Assembly (NCBI GenBank): GCA_963795835.1
Contig: CAWCJC010000008.1
Location: 1 to 64,000, forward strand
Direction: 5' to 3'
Source of the DNA: JALYXI01 sp963795835
GTDB taxonomy: Bacteria > Acidobacteriota > Terriglobia > Bryobacterales > Bryobacteraceae
Length of the DNA: 64,000 nt
Positions 1 through 9,034 of the stretch are shown piece after piece (the stretch's first letter is position 1; each line of letters begins with the position of its first letter). The notes under the pieces are model-generated. The model did no database searches and was not told the origin of the DNA. It worked only from the letters and a program-made list of their open reading frames with translations. A program made the position numbers and the translations under genes.

Positions 1-42
1 TTAAATTAACACCACTGGTCTCCGTTTTGCTTAGGCCAGTGT

Positions 43-237
43 ATGCCTGGACATGTAATTGTAGGACCTCACCACCAGTGCCCGAGTTGCGGGCGCAGCT
101 TTGGTTCAGAAGAAGAGCTAAGCATGCACGTGCCGGAGTGCGCCGCATACAAAACGGCCACTCCCTCCGGCCAGCATAGACACGACGTAACCGATGAAGA
201 ACGTGAAAACGATGGCCAGTGGAAGAGCGTGCCTTAA
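43..237 (+). CDS. small C2HC zinc-finger-like protein
   Basis: A 64-residue protein with one zinc-finger-like motif: CPSCG near residue 14, then 12 residues to a His, then Cys four residues later (H-V-P-E-C). This C-x2-C...H-x4-C spacing resembles a C2H2/C2HC finger and suggests zinc binding, possibly nucleic-acid or protein contact. The C-terminal third is polar and acidic. The start is the only ATG before the motif. No strong ribosome-binding site is visible. It lies 92 bases upstream of a DUF2231 gene on the same strand. The function is unknown; the gene is supported only by the motif and its clean boundaries. Confidence 0.5.
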   Translation: MPGHVIVGPHHQCPSCGRSFGSEEELSMHVPECAAYKTATPSGQHRHDVTDEERENDGQWKSVP

Positions 238-329
238 GATTCGGTCAACGTAATTCGAATGGGGGAACGCCTTGCCTGACGGTCCCTCGGTGAATCATTA
301 TGGGCTAATACGTGCAGACATGGCGCTAT

Positions 330-803
330 ATGGAAAGTAAGGCGAAGTTGCTTGGTCACCCAGCCCATCCTATTCTGGTTGCATTTCCGGTAGGTCTACT
401 GGTAACCTCCGTGGCTTTTGACGCATTGGGAGAGGTTCTTAAGAAAAAAGAGCTTGTCTCATCCGGATTCTGGATGGCTGCGGCCGGTTCAGCTACGGGG
501 GTGGTTGCGGCGGTCCCTGGAATCATAGACTACTTAGCGATTCCAGAAGGAAGTCGGGCTAAGAAAATAGGGTTGATTCATGGTGTCGGGAACGCTGTCG
601 TGCTTGGTTTGTTCGTGGGAAGCTTAGCCCTTCGGACACGGAAATCTCATGCGCCGTCAAGCGGGTCAAAGGCGCTCTCCGTCGCGGGCGGATTACTCAC
701 TCTTTGTACTGGATGGCTGGGTGGTGAACTAGTGGATCGTTTGGGTGTGGGTGTGGACGATAATGCCAACCTGAATGCTCCTAATTCTCTTAGGGGCAAC
801 TGA
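330..803 (+). CDS. DUF2231 family membrane protein
   Basis: An integral membrane protein of about 157 residues. It opens with the LGHPAHP signature typical of DUF2231 proteins and has about four hydrophobic segments, including those around LVAFPVGLLVTSVAF and AVVLGLFVGSLAL. The C-terminus keeps the GGELVDRLGVGV motif seen in the family. The family's role is not established; members often sit near redox or stress genes. An in-frame GTG at 312 could add six residues; the ATG at 330 is preferred because homologues begin right before KAKLLGHP. It converges on the cytochrome-PQQ gene at 819 with a 15-base gap. Confidence 0.8.
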   Translation: MESKAKLLGHPAHPILVAFPVGLLVTSVAFDALGEVLKKKELVSSGFWMAAAGSATGVVAAVPGIIDYLAIPEGSRAKKIGLIHGVGNAVVLGLFVGSLALRTRKSHAPSSGSKALSVAGGLLTLCTGWLGGELVDRLGVGVDDNANLNAPNSLRGN

Positions 804-818
804 GAACCCGTGGACCTT

Positions 819-3137
819 TCAGTGGGCTAACCCGAAGCTCATGATGTTTGAGCCAATTGCAATCGTTACAAACTGCTCGCCATTCACCGTATAGGTCATT
901 GGGGAGGTTTTGATGGTTGCCCCTAACGGTATCCGCCACAAGGTCTTGCCGTTCCGCTCATCTGCGGCAATAAAATCGCCCGTTGGATCACCATAAAAGA
1001 GGACGCCTCCTGCGGTCCCTAAAATCCCGGCATACCTCTTACCATCCACGGGTCCAGATTGAGGCACTTCCCAGGCGATTTTCCCGGTTTCGATGTCCAG
1101 AGCTCGAAGATACTTCGTTCCCGACTCAGCGCGAGTCGGGTTCTTTTTCCAACTCCCGGGTGATAGTTTCGCTGAGCACTTTTCAAGAACCATCACGTAA
1201 TACAAGTGGGTAGTTGGGCTGTACACCGTTCCGTTCCAATTCGTTGCGTGGTCTGGGCAGCTTACATCCTTTTCGGTAGCCATTTCGGGGCGACCGTCCG
1301 ACCCGATTCCTTTGGCCCATGTCATCTTGCGCGTGAACGGCTGAGCAAGCAGCAATTTGCCGTCGGTCCGGTCAAACACGTAGAAGAAACCATTGCGGTC
1401 AGCATGAAGCAAAAGCTTCCGCGGTTGTCCGTGGAATGAAGCGTCTACCACTACGTTGGGCTCATTCGAATCCCAGTCATGTACGTCGTGAGGAGTGAAT
1501 TGGTAGAACCACTTCACCTTGCCTGTGGCCGGATCAAGCGCCAGGACGCAATCAGTAAACAGGTTATCGCCACCGCGCTCTCGATCATCCGAATTTGGCC
1601 AGGGGTTACCCGTTGCCCAATAAAGAGTGTCGGTCTCCTGGTCATAAGAACCGGTCAGCCAGGTGGCTCCACCACCATACTTGACTGAACTCCCCTTCCA
1701 TGTCTCGTAACCGGCTTCGCCCACGGTCGGAACCGTCCAATGACGCCACACCAGTTTGCCGGTGGCAGCTTCGTACGCGGCGATGAACCCACGAATTCCC
1801 CAATCGCCACCGGAGACTCCGGCGACCACCAAATTCTTGACGACCAGCGGCGCCATGGTTCCCCCGTACTTCTGCAGTTCCTCAGGCATCACTGCTTCCC
1901 ACACAGGCTTTCCGGTAATACGGTTTATCGCGATGAGATGGGCATTGTCCGTCACCATGAAGAGGTTATCTTCCAGGATCGCCACGCCGCGATTTGTCCC
2001 TAGAGAGGCATCCGAAACAAGACCGGGCGTTCGCGGGCGCGAGTAGTGCCAGATCTCATGTCCAGTGCGCGCGTCGAGCGCAAAGACCTGATTCGGCCCG
2101 GTCGCGTACATTATGCCATCGGCAACAATGGGCACAGTTTCCAATCCGAAATAGCGCATGTTCTCGCGAAAATACGGAGTGTCAGGAAAAGACTGCGCCC
2201 ACAATGGAACTGAAAAGCTCCATTTCAAGCTGAGCTTGTTGACCGTGGCAGTGTTGATTTCTTTCACCTGGCTATATCGATTGCCGCTTAGTTCGCCGTT
2301 GTAGGTCACCCAATCGCCCTGCTTTGGATTTTGAATCCTGGGGAAATCAACTCCGCCCGTCAAAGGCATGGCAGGAGAGATTATGGCTCCAGGCTTTACG
2401 CCTGTTAACCGCCCCAGGAAAGCGATCACATTCTGCAAATCATCGGACTTGGTTTCAATAGCCGGCATCACGGACTTCTTTTCCTCAGTGATGCTGGAAA
2501 CGCGGTCCATCAGCACCGGATGAAACGCGCCTTTCAAGTCCTGCAGAACGAGTTCAAAGGCGCTACGGCTTCGTGCAAATCCCTCGAGGGTTTGGCCATT
2601 GGTTAAGCGAACTCTGACCGTTTCATAGCCCGGCGCGATCCGAGAATCCGGGTGTATCACCGATTCCCGAAGTTCTTCTACGGTCATCTCGGCGGCAATA
2701 CTTGAGAGATCGGGACCTAAGGGCGCACCCTCGCCATAGACCATATGGCACGATGCGCACTTTCCTTTGCCGAAAAAGAACTGCTTACCAGCGGCTGCAT
2801 CGCCAGGTATTACGCTCGCGCTAGCAAGGGCGTTTAGCGAGACCGCAAAGTTCGCCAGCTCGTCAAGGGCACCGGACCCCAAATCAAAACCCGGCATTCC
2901 TGCAGAAGGAATCCCGTTCCGGATGATATTGCGCACGCTCTGGAGGGTGCGCTTGCGCATAGAGGCACTCCCGGCGAGACCCGGCCCCTGCTGGGTCCCC
3001 CGTGCATCCTCTCCATGGCACCCGCTGCAGAGCTTCAGGTAATTCTGCTGGGTCTCGGGGCGGACCGAAACTTCTTGCGCACTCAGCGCCCAAGTCCAGC
3101 TAAATAGGACAACGATAATCGCGAGTGTCTTGCTCAA
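819..3137 (-). CDS. secreted dicytochrome c-PQQ dehydrogenase fusion
   Basis: A periplasmic quinoprotein of about 772 residues. A hydrophobic signal peptide (LAIIVVLFSWTWALSAQ) is followed by two haem c sites, CSGCH at residues 37-41 and CASCH near 127-131. Next comes a linker of the type found beside haem domains in planctomycetes and acidobacteria, then an eight-bladed PQQ propeller from about residue 270 (DWVTYNGELSGNRYSQ). The likely role is oxidation of an alcohol or sugar with electrons passed straight to the fused cytochromes. The start is placed at a TTG (3137) because it begins the signal peptide and has a purine-rich GAGGGAAG upstream; the ATG-like start at 3200 would put 21 charged residues before it. 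The substrate cannot be told. Confidence 0.85.
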   Translation of the reverse strand: MSKTLAIIVVLFSWTWALSAQEVSVRPETQQNYLKLCSGCHGEDARGTQQGPGLAGSASMRKRTLQSVRNIIRNGIPSAGMPGFDLGSGALDELANFAVSLNALASASVIPGDAAAGKQFFFGKGKCASCHMVYGEGAPLGPDLSSIAAEMTVEELRESVIHPDSRIAPGYETVRVRLTNGQTLEGFARSRSAFELVLQDLKGAFHPVLMDRVSSITEEKKSVMPAIETKSDDLQNVIAFLGRLTGVKPGAIISPAMPLTGGVDFPRIQNPKQGDWVTYNGELSGNRYSQVKEINTATVNKLSLKWSFSVPLWAQSFPDTPYFRENMRYFGLETVPIVADGIMYATGPNQVFALDARTGHEIWHYSRPRTPGLVSDASLGTNRGVAILEDNLFMVTDNAHLIAINRITGKPVWEAVMPEELQKYGGTMAPLVVKNLVVAGVSGGDWGIRGFIAAYEAATGKLVWRHWTVPTVGEAGYETWKGSSVKYGGGATWLTGSYDQETDTLYWATGNPWPNSDDRERGGDNLFTDCVLALDPATGKVKWFYQFTPHDVHDWDSNEPNVVVDASFHGQPRKLLLHADRNGFFYVFDRTDGKLLLAQPFTRKMTWAKGIGSDGRPEMATEKDVSCPDHATNWNGTVYSPTTHLYYVMVLEKCSAKLSPGSWKKNPTRAESGTKYLRALDIETGKIAWEVPQSGPVDGKRYAGILGTAGGVLFYGDPTGDFIAADERNGKTLWRIPLGATIKTSPMTYTVNGEQFVTIAIGSNIMSFGLAH

Positions 3138-3345
3138 TTCTTCCCTCGGGGGTTCAAATAAGATTTCCGAGGCCATGCCGCTCGGTTCTCCTTCGACCAA
3201 TCTACATGTAGCTGAATTGCGAGCTCGATGGCAACTTCGACATTACCGATGTCATTCCTGTTCTTAGCCCTTGTGACTGGCCCGAAACAGACACGCGATC
3301 GTGATAACATCTGCACATTCGCTTTGGAGTTGACTTCGAAGAACC

Positions 3346-6300
3346 ATGACCAAAAACCTTGCCATTTTCTCTTTCGCGTGCCTTTTCTGCGCCAGCACGA
3401 TCCAAGGCCAGATCTCTTCAGCTACGCTTCTGGGCAACGTCACTGATGCCACCGGGTCCGCTATTCCCTCCGCCAAGGTAGAAGCAAAGAACCTCGGTAC
3501 GGATCAAAGCCGCACCGTTGCGACGGACTCCAACGGCGGTTACGTGATTCAGGACTTACCTGTTGCCCATTATTCCCTTACGATCACAGCTCCGGGTTTC
3601 AAAGCTTATGTCGTTCGAGATCTGGAATTGCAGGTGGCCCAGCGCGCGTTGATCAATGCCGCGCTCGAAGTCGGCACTATGGGCCAGGAAGTAACGGTTG
3701 CCGCAACCGCGCCAATCCTGGAAGCAAGTACCTCGTCCATCGGGCAGGTGGTTGATACGACAGCGGTGGAACGCATGCCGCTCAACGGCCGCAGTTTCTG
3801 GCAGTTGACAAGTCTGACCCCCGGCGCCACCTATACTCCCGGTGGGCAAGGTACGCGCACAAACGGCGCGTCCATTCGATCCTCGGCGGTGAACGTAACC
3901 ATCAATGGTCAGGCTCCCAACCAAACAGGCTGGTCGCTTGACGGCGCGTTTATCACCGAGATGCAAACGGGGGGTACCCAGATCCAGCCGAACGTTGATG
4001 CACTTCAGGAGTTTCGCGTGGAAGGGGCAAACATGATGGCGGAATACGGCCACACGCCGAACATGGTGAACGCCACGCTTAAGAGTGGAACGAACAATTG
4101 GCATGGCTCCGCCTTCGAGTTCCTACGCAACTCCGCATTGGACGCGCGAAACTTTTTCTACGTGCCGCCAACTGGAAGTAATTCCCGGCTAGCACCCTTA
4201 CGCCGCAACCAGTACGGCGGCACCTTAGGTGCCCCAATCCGTCACGATAAGACCTTCTTCTTTGTCGATTTCGAGCGCACCGGTTTGCTGCAAGGCGTTG
4301 ATTTCAACAACGCGGTACCCAGCAGCGCCATGCGTTCTGGGGACTTCAGTGAATTGCTCCGGGCGAGCAAACCCGTAACCCTGATCGATCCGCTTACGCG
4401 TCAGCCCTTTCTCGGGAACATCATTCCGCAAAGCCGCCTTTCACCCCAGGGGCAATTTTTCTTGAAGTATCTTCCCGCCGCGAATACAGTTCTCGGGTCA
4501 ACCAGCTACGCCGCGCTCAGTAATAATCTGCTGCTGCACCAGAATCGCGGGGATATCCGCATCGATCATCAGATCAACGCCTCGACACAGCTGATGGGCC
4601 GGTATTCCATCAACGACAACCAGGAAACGGATCCGAATCCTTTCCCTAGCCTTGGTGCTTTTCCTCTGGGAAGCCGCGCCCAAAATGCTACTTTGTCGCT
4701 AACGCATATCTATAACGCGCACTGGCTTTCGCAAGCACGCGTTTCGTATTACCGCGACATCTTTGTGTTCGGCGCCACACTGGAAGGAACCAACTTCAAT
4801 CAGCAAGCAGGAGTTAAAGGCTTTGACGATACAACGTCAATCTATAGCTTTCCCCAGATTACGGTGTCGAATTTTGCAACGTTCACAGGTTCCCCTTCTG
4901 ACCAGCGCCCGAAATCAAACCGAATCCGGAACTGGCAATATGCAGGCGATACAAGCTATTCCAGCGGCAAACACAGCCTGAAGTTTGGTGGCGAGCTGTT
5001 GCATCAGACTGCCGGATTCTTTAATGGTTCACGATCGGTTGGCATCTTTAACTTTCTAGGAACGTACACCGGCAATTCGTTCGGAGACTTTCTTCTTGGT
5101 TACCCCGATTCCGTAACCCGTGACTATTTCAAGCAGCTGAATGGCGATTGGGCAAACTTCGGAAGCTTCTATGCACAGGACAGCTACCGAATAACGCCAA
5201 ACCTGACGTTGAACCTCGGTGTTCGTCTGGAGCTCAACTCTTTTTACAACGGCATACGCGGCCAGAAAAGCGCCTTCGACACTCAAACGGGAAAAGTGAT
5301 CATCCCGAGCAGTATCGATCCAAACGTGCAGCCGCTCACGCCGACTCTTCTTTCACTCTTTGGTGACCGGCTGCTTTACACCAACGATTTGAAGCTGCCT
5401 GATTCCATTCATCCTATGGCGTACAACTGGGCTCCCCGTCTCGGTTTCGCCTGGCAGCCGGGCGGCAGCCAACGCTTAGTAATCCGAAGCAGCTATGGGA
5501 TCTTTTACAATTTCCCCGATAGCAACACGATTAACAATACCGTTGCGACAGTGCCGTTTGTTGCGGCTCAAACGGTTTTCAACGACCGGCCACCCGCAGC
5601 CCCATCGCGGACCTGGAGTGACTTCTTTCTGGGCCAGCCCCCAGTCTCCGCGAATCCGAACCCCGGGCAACCCTGTTCGTTCGGTTTGACACTTACCTCC
5701 TGCGCGACGCCTGACATTCAAGGAGCCTCGCGCAGGTTCCGGTCCACCAGCGTGCAAGAGTGGAACTTCGCCATACAAAGGCAGCTGACTTCATCGAGCT
5801 CACTCGATGTCGCCTACGTAGGCACGAAGACCTCACATCTAAATCAGAATCTGACAATAAACGATCCACTTCCTGGCTCTGGTGCCATTCAAACGCGGCG
5901 GCCCTATCAACAGTGGGGGAATATCACATACACCACCTTCGATGAGAACGCCAACTACAACGCCTTTCAAACGAAGTTTGAACAGCGATACACGCATGGA
6001 CTTACCACGCTGCTCTCCTACGCATATTCGAAGTGTCTCGATTCCGGGAGTTCGCAGGGTGGCACCACCATCACCCGTCAGCGTTTCAACCGCGGCGTTT
6101 GCGATTACGATCTACCCCACGCTTTTGCCGGCAGTTTCGATTACGAGCTTCCGTTCGGCCACGGCCGTCTTTACGGCGGATGGGAAGTGGCGGGCATCGT
6201 TACTCTCCGTTCCGGCCAGGCCTTCACCCCGACTCTCTCAGGCGATACGGCAAATACTGGCCTTGGTGGTCAGCGCCCAGATGTAGTCGGCAAGCCGATT

Positions 6301-6654
6301 ATCGTCGGAAAGCCAACCTGCTACTTCTATATCTCCATCAATCCGGGATGTGCTGCGCTATTACCAGGTACACCGGACACATTCATTGTGCCGCCCGCGC
6401 AATTGCGCTATGGAAACGAGGGTCGGAATGTGCTCCGAACGGTTGGCTTGAAGCAGGTCGACTTCACTATCACGAAGAATTTTGTCATTACCGAATCGAA
6501 AAACTTTCAGATTCGGGCCGAGATGTTCAACCTCTTGAACCACCCGACGTTCTCGATTCCCTCCACCTCCATCAACAGTTCGTCGGGCGCGCAGATTACC
6601 TCCACCCTAAACGCGGCACGAATCGTACAACTTTCCGCGAAGCTCAGGTTCTAA
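3346..6654 (+). CDS. TonB-dependent receptor, Oar-like, with carboxypeptidase-regulatory-like domain
   Basis: An outer-membrane receptor of 1102 residues. A signal peptide ending near IQG is followed by a carboxypeptidase-regulatory-like beta-sandwich (GNVTDATGSAIPSAKVE), a plug domain (LNGRSFWQL, then YGHTPNMVNATLKSGTN) and a long beta-barrel ending in a terminal Phe (KLRF), as expected for barrel-assembly recognition. These large receptors replace the SusC/SusD pair in acidobacteria and probably import oligomeric substrates with TonB energy. It is followed after 16 bases by a TIM-barrel isomerase and a Gfo/Idh/MocA oxidoreductase on the same strand, which suggests a sugar or cyclitol substrate. 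Substrate identity is inference. Confidence 0.92.
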   Translation: MTKNLAIFSFACLFCASTIQGQISSATLLGNVTDATGSAIPSAKVEAKNLGTDQSRTVATDSNGGYVIQDLPVAHYSLTITAPGFKAYVVRDLELQVAQRALINAALEVGTMGQEVTVAATAPILEASTSSIGQVVDTTAVERMPLNGRSFWQLTSLTPGATYTPGGQGTRTNGASIRSSAVNVTINGQAPNQTGWSLDGAFITEMQTGGTQIQPNVDALQEFRVEGANMMAEYGHTPNMVNATLKSGTNNWHGSAFEFLRNSALDARNFFYVPPTGSNSRLAPLRRNQYGGTLGAPIRHDKTFFFVDFERTGLLQGVDFNNAVPSSAMRSGDFSELLRASKPVTLIDPLTRQPFLGNIIPQSRLSPQGQFFLKYLPAANTVLGSTSYAALSNNLLLHQNRGDIRIDHQINASTQLMGRYSINDNQETDPNPFPSLGAFPLGSRAQNATLSLTHIYNAHWLSQARVSYYRDIFVFGATLEGTNFNQQAGVKGFDDTTSIYSFPQITVSNFATFTGSPSDQRPKSNRIRNWQYAGDTSYSSGKHSLKFGGELLHQTAGFFNGSRSVGIFNFLGTYTGNSFGDFLLGYPDSVTRDYFKQLNGDWANFGSFYAQDSYRITPNLTLNLGVRLELNSFYNGIRGQKSAFDTQTGKVIIPSSIDPNVQPLTPTLLSLFGDRLLYTNDLKLPDSIHPMAYNWAPRLGFAWQPGGSQRLVIRSSYGIFYNFPDSNTINNTVATVPFVAAQTVFNDRPPAAPSRTWSDFFLGQPPVSANPNPGQPCSFGLTLTSCATPDIQGASRRFRSTSVQEWNFAIQRQLTSSSSLDVAYVGTKTSHLNQNLTINDPLPGSGAIQTRRPYQQWGNITYTTFDENANYNAFQTKFEQRYTHGLTTLLSYAYSKCLDSGSSQGGTTITRQRFNRGVCDYDLPHAFAGSFDYELPFGHGRLYGGWEVAGIVTLRSGQAFTPTLSGDTANTGLGGQRPDVVGKPIIVGKPTCYFYISINPGCAALLPGTPDTFIVPPAQLRYGNEGRNVLRTVGLKQVDFTITKNFVITESKNFQIRAEMFNLLNHPTFSIPSTSINSSSGAQITSTLNAARIVQLSAKLRF

Positions 6655-6670
6655 AATCGACAGTATCAAC

Positions 6671-7609
6671 ATGACCAAACACATGTCACGGCGAACTTTA
6701 CTCACCGCAGCGGCTGGATTGGCAGCGCAACCACTATCTGCGGCAGCCGCTCCCACCCTCAAGATTTCCGTTTTTTCAAAGCACCTGCAGTTTTTGCAAG
6801 GCGATGCGCTTGCCATCGCTGCTGTGGAAATTGGCTGCGACGGTTTAGATCTTGCCGTTCGCAAAGGCGGCCACATCGAGCCCAATCGAGCAGCCGAGGA
6901 GCTACCGAAGCTCGCGGCCATTTGCCGTGCTCATAATCTGGAACTGCCGATGATCACCACAGACATCGTCGACGTGAGCTCTCCCTATGCGGAGCAAATC
7001 TTGCGCACCATGAGTGAGCTTGGCATCCGCTACTATCGCTGGGGCGGCTTCAAGTATGACTACACGAAGCCAATGGCGCCGCAGCTGGAAGCCTTCAAGC
7101 CGCGGGTTGCGCAGCTCGCGGCGTTGAACAAGAAATATGGCGCAACAGCGGTATACCATACGCATTCAGGTGTAGGTGTTGTTGGTGCACCGATCTGGGA
7201 CTTGCACATCATCCTGAAAGATTTTGATCCCGATGCTGTGGCGATCAATTACGACATTGGGCACGCGACCATAGAAGGGGGCTATGGGGGCTGGATCGAT
7301 AGCTTCCATATCAGCGAGCCGCACCTGCGTGGAATCGCGGTAAAAGATTGCATATGGAGGAAAAGCGCGGAGGGCAAGTGGAAGTCCGGGTTTGTACCAC
7401 TTGGGACTGGGATGGTCGATTTTCCGAAGTTCTTCACCATGGTGAAGCAAAGCGGCTTCCACGGACCGCTCCAGGTACATTTTGAGTACCCGCTGGGCGG
7501 CGCAGAGACGGGCAAAACAAAACTAAACTTGCCGCAAGAGGAAGTCTTCACAGCAATGAAGAGTGACGTCCGGCAACTGCGCGCATATCTCAAGGAGGCA
7601 TCTTTGTGA
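6671..7609 (+). CDS. Tat-exported sugar phosphate isomerase/epimerase-like TIM barrel
   Basis: A protein of 312 residues with an N-terminal Tat-like signal (SRRTLLTAAAGLAAQ) followed by an AP-endonuclease-2-type TIM barrel. Landmarks are GCDGLDLAVRKGGHIEP, the metal-ligand strand YHTHSG, NYDIGHATIEG and the C-terminal FEYPLGG. Such proteins isomerise or epimerise sugars or cyclitols; here the signal peptide places it outside the cytoplasm. Its stop overlaps the start of the next gene by four bases, so the two are co-translated. The receptor-isomerase-oxidoreductase order implies one catabolic unit. An alternative ATG lies at 6683, directly before the RR motif. Confidence 0.85.
   Translation: MTKHMSRRTLLTAAAGLAAQPLSAAAAPTLKISVFSKHLQFLQGDALAIAAVEIGCDGLDLAVRKGGHIEPNRAAEELPKLAAICRAHNLELPMITTDIVDVSSPYAEQILRTMSELGIRYYRWGGFKYDYTKPMAPQLEAFKPRVAQLAALNKKYGATAVYHTHSGVGVVGAPIWDLHIILKDFDPDAVAINYDIGHATIEGGYGGWIDSFHISEPHLRGIAVKDCIWRKSAEGKWKSGFVPLGTGMVDFPKFFTMVKQSGFHGPLQVHFEYPLGGAETGKTKLNLPQEEVFTAMKSDVRQLRAYLKEASL
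7592..7598 (+). promoter_or_regulatory. strong Shine-Dalgarno AAGGAGG deciding a GTG start
   Basis: AAGGAGG lies seven bases upstream of the GTG at 7606, inside the 3' end of the isomerase gene. It fixes the GTG as the oxidoreductase start and supports the four-base overlap between the two genes. Confidence 0.85.
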
Positions 7610-8793
7610 ATCGGCGCCTGTTCATCATGGCCGGAAGTGGCATGCTGGCCGCACAAACATCACCTTCAAACCAAGTAACCCTGGGTGTCATCGGACCTGG
7701 AAGCCGCGGTACGTTTGTGATGGGCGTATTTCAGAAAGATCCGGCCTTGCGCGTGGGCGCCCTATGTGACGTTTATGAGCCTAATCTGGAGCGTGGCGCC
7801 TCCGTGGTCGCGCAAGTTTCAGGCACTCATCCGAAGCTTTACCGTAATTACAAACAGCTGCTTGATGATAAGGACATCCAAGCAGTTCTGATCGCCACAC
7901 CCGAACATTGGCACGCGACCATGGTGCTGGATGCGCTTGCCGCCGGGAAGGATGTCTATGTTGAAAAGCCGCTTTGCCGAACCCCCGAAGAAGGATCACG
8001 CCTGGTCGAAGCGGAGAAGCGGTCAAAGAATATCATTCAAGTGGGTATGCAACGCCGCAGCTATGACCTGTACCTACAGGGGCGGGATATTGTAAAGTCC
8101 GGAAAATTGGGGAACGTTCGAATGGTACGCTCCTGGTGGCTGAACAACTATTTGGGGAGCGCGCCAGCCACCAAGTTAGACGGCAAACTGGATTGGGAGC
8201 AGTGGCAAGGGCCAGCCGCACACCGCCCGTTCGAGGCTGACCGATTCCGGAACTGGCGGCTTTACTCCGATTATGCCGGAGGCATTGTGGCCGATCAGGG
8301 TGCGCATGTCTTTGATGGAATCCACTTATTGATGAGCGCCGGGTATCCTTCGGCAGTAAACGCCTCGGCGGGCAAGCCTCACAAGTCTGGCGTAGATACC
8401 CCAGAGTCCGTAGTGGCAGTTGCAGAGTACCCGGAGGATTTCATAGCAGTCTTTTCAATCAACTATGCTGCCATGCAATATAAGTCACGCAACGATCAGC
8501 TGAACCAACTTGATGGAGACCAAGCGCGGATGGACATTGGCCGGGAAGATCTTAAGGTTTTTCTCAAAGGTGCCGAAGACGAGCCAGCCATCATGAAAAG
8601 GTCGGAGAAGGGGTTTGGGTATGCCACCGATCTTCACGTCCAAAATTTCTTGGATTGTGTTCGGACCCGGAAGACCCCCACCGCCCCTATGCGAGTTGCG
8701 TTTCAGGCAGCACTGGTTGTTCAGATGGCGAACATGTCGCTGAAGCAAGGACGGCGTCTGAGGTGGAACGCGGCGACACAAACGGTGACGTAG
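7606..8793 (+). CDS. Gfo/Idh/MocA family oxidoreductase
   Basis: A NAD(P)-dependent oxidoreductase of 395 residues. The short N-terminus NRRLFIMAGSGMLAA looks like a Tat-type leader. The Rossmann fold follows (LGVIGPGSRGT), then IATPEHWHA, DVYVEKPLC (catalytic-lysine motif EKP) and the substrate domain with GGIVADQGAHVFD. It should oxidise or reduce a sugar, cyclitol or related polyol, with cofactor bound permanently as in secreted glucose-fructose oxidoreductase relatives. The GTG start overlaps the upstream stop and has a near-perfect ribosome-binding site. A frameshifted scrap of a second gene of the same family lies just downstream. Confidence 0.9.
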   Translation: MNRRLFIMAGSGMLAAQTSPSNQVTLGVIGPGSRGTFVMGVFQKDPALRVGALCDVYEPNLERGASVVAQVSGTHPKLYRNYKQLLDDKDIQAVLIATPEHWHATMVLDALAAGKDVYVEKPLCRTPEEGSRLVEAEKRSKNIIQVGMQRRSYDLYLQGRDIVKSGKLGNVRMVRSWWLNNYLGSAPATKLDGKLDWEQWQGPAAHRPFEADRFRNWRLYSDYAGGIVADQGAHVFDGIHLLMSAGYPSAVNASAGKPHKSGVDTPESVVAVAEYPEDFIAVFSINYAAMQYKSRNDQLNQLDGDQARMDIGREDLKVFLKGAEDEPAIMKRSEKGFGYATDLHVQNFLDCVRTRKTPTAPMRVAFQAALVVQMANMSLKQGRRLRWNAATQTVT

Positions 8794-8798
8794 AAACG

Positions 8799-8941
8799 GT
8801 GAAGTACAAAAGCTATCTGACGCTTTTTGAAGACAAGAATGTTGATGCCGTCGCAATAGCCTCGCCTGATCACTGGCAGGCTTGATGTTTATTGATGCTT
8901 GTAAGGCAGGCAAAGACGTCTATGTAGAAAAGCCACTTTCG
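8799..8941 (+). pseudogene. fragment of a second Gfo/Idh/MocA oxidoreductase, frameshifted
   Basis: Reading from 8799 gives VKYKSYLTLFEDKNVDAVAI and then ASPDHWQA before a stop. Shifting frame at about 8880 continues with MFIDACKAGKDVYVEKPLS. Joined, these match the block of the intact neighbour from its KLYRNYKQLL to DVYVEKPLC, with one base missing between HWQ and MFID. Nothing recognisable of the Rossmann start or the C-terminal domain remains. It is not simply a copy of the upstream gene, because the residues differ at many positions. I read it as the relic of a second, tandem oxidoreductase gene. Confidence 0.75.
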
Positions 8942-9034
8942 TGGCCTGCGGAAGCCCATCGAACGTCGTACTGGCGTGCCGGCGGGAAGGGTGTTCCGAC
9001 AGGGGGGCGGTAATGCGACTCTAATTCGTATCCT

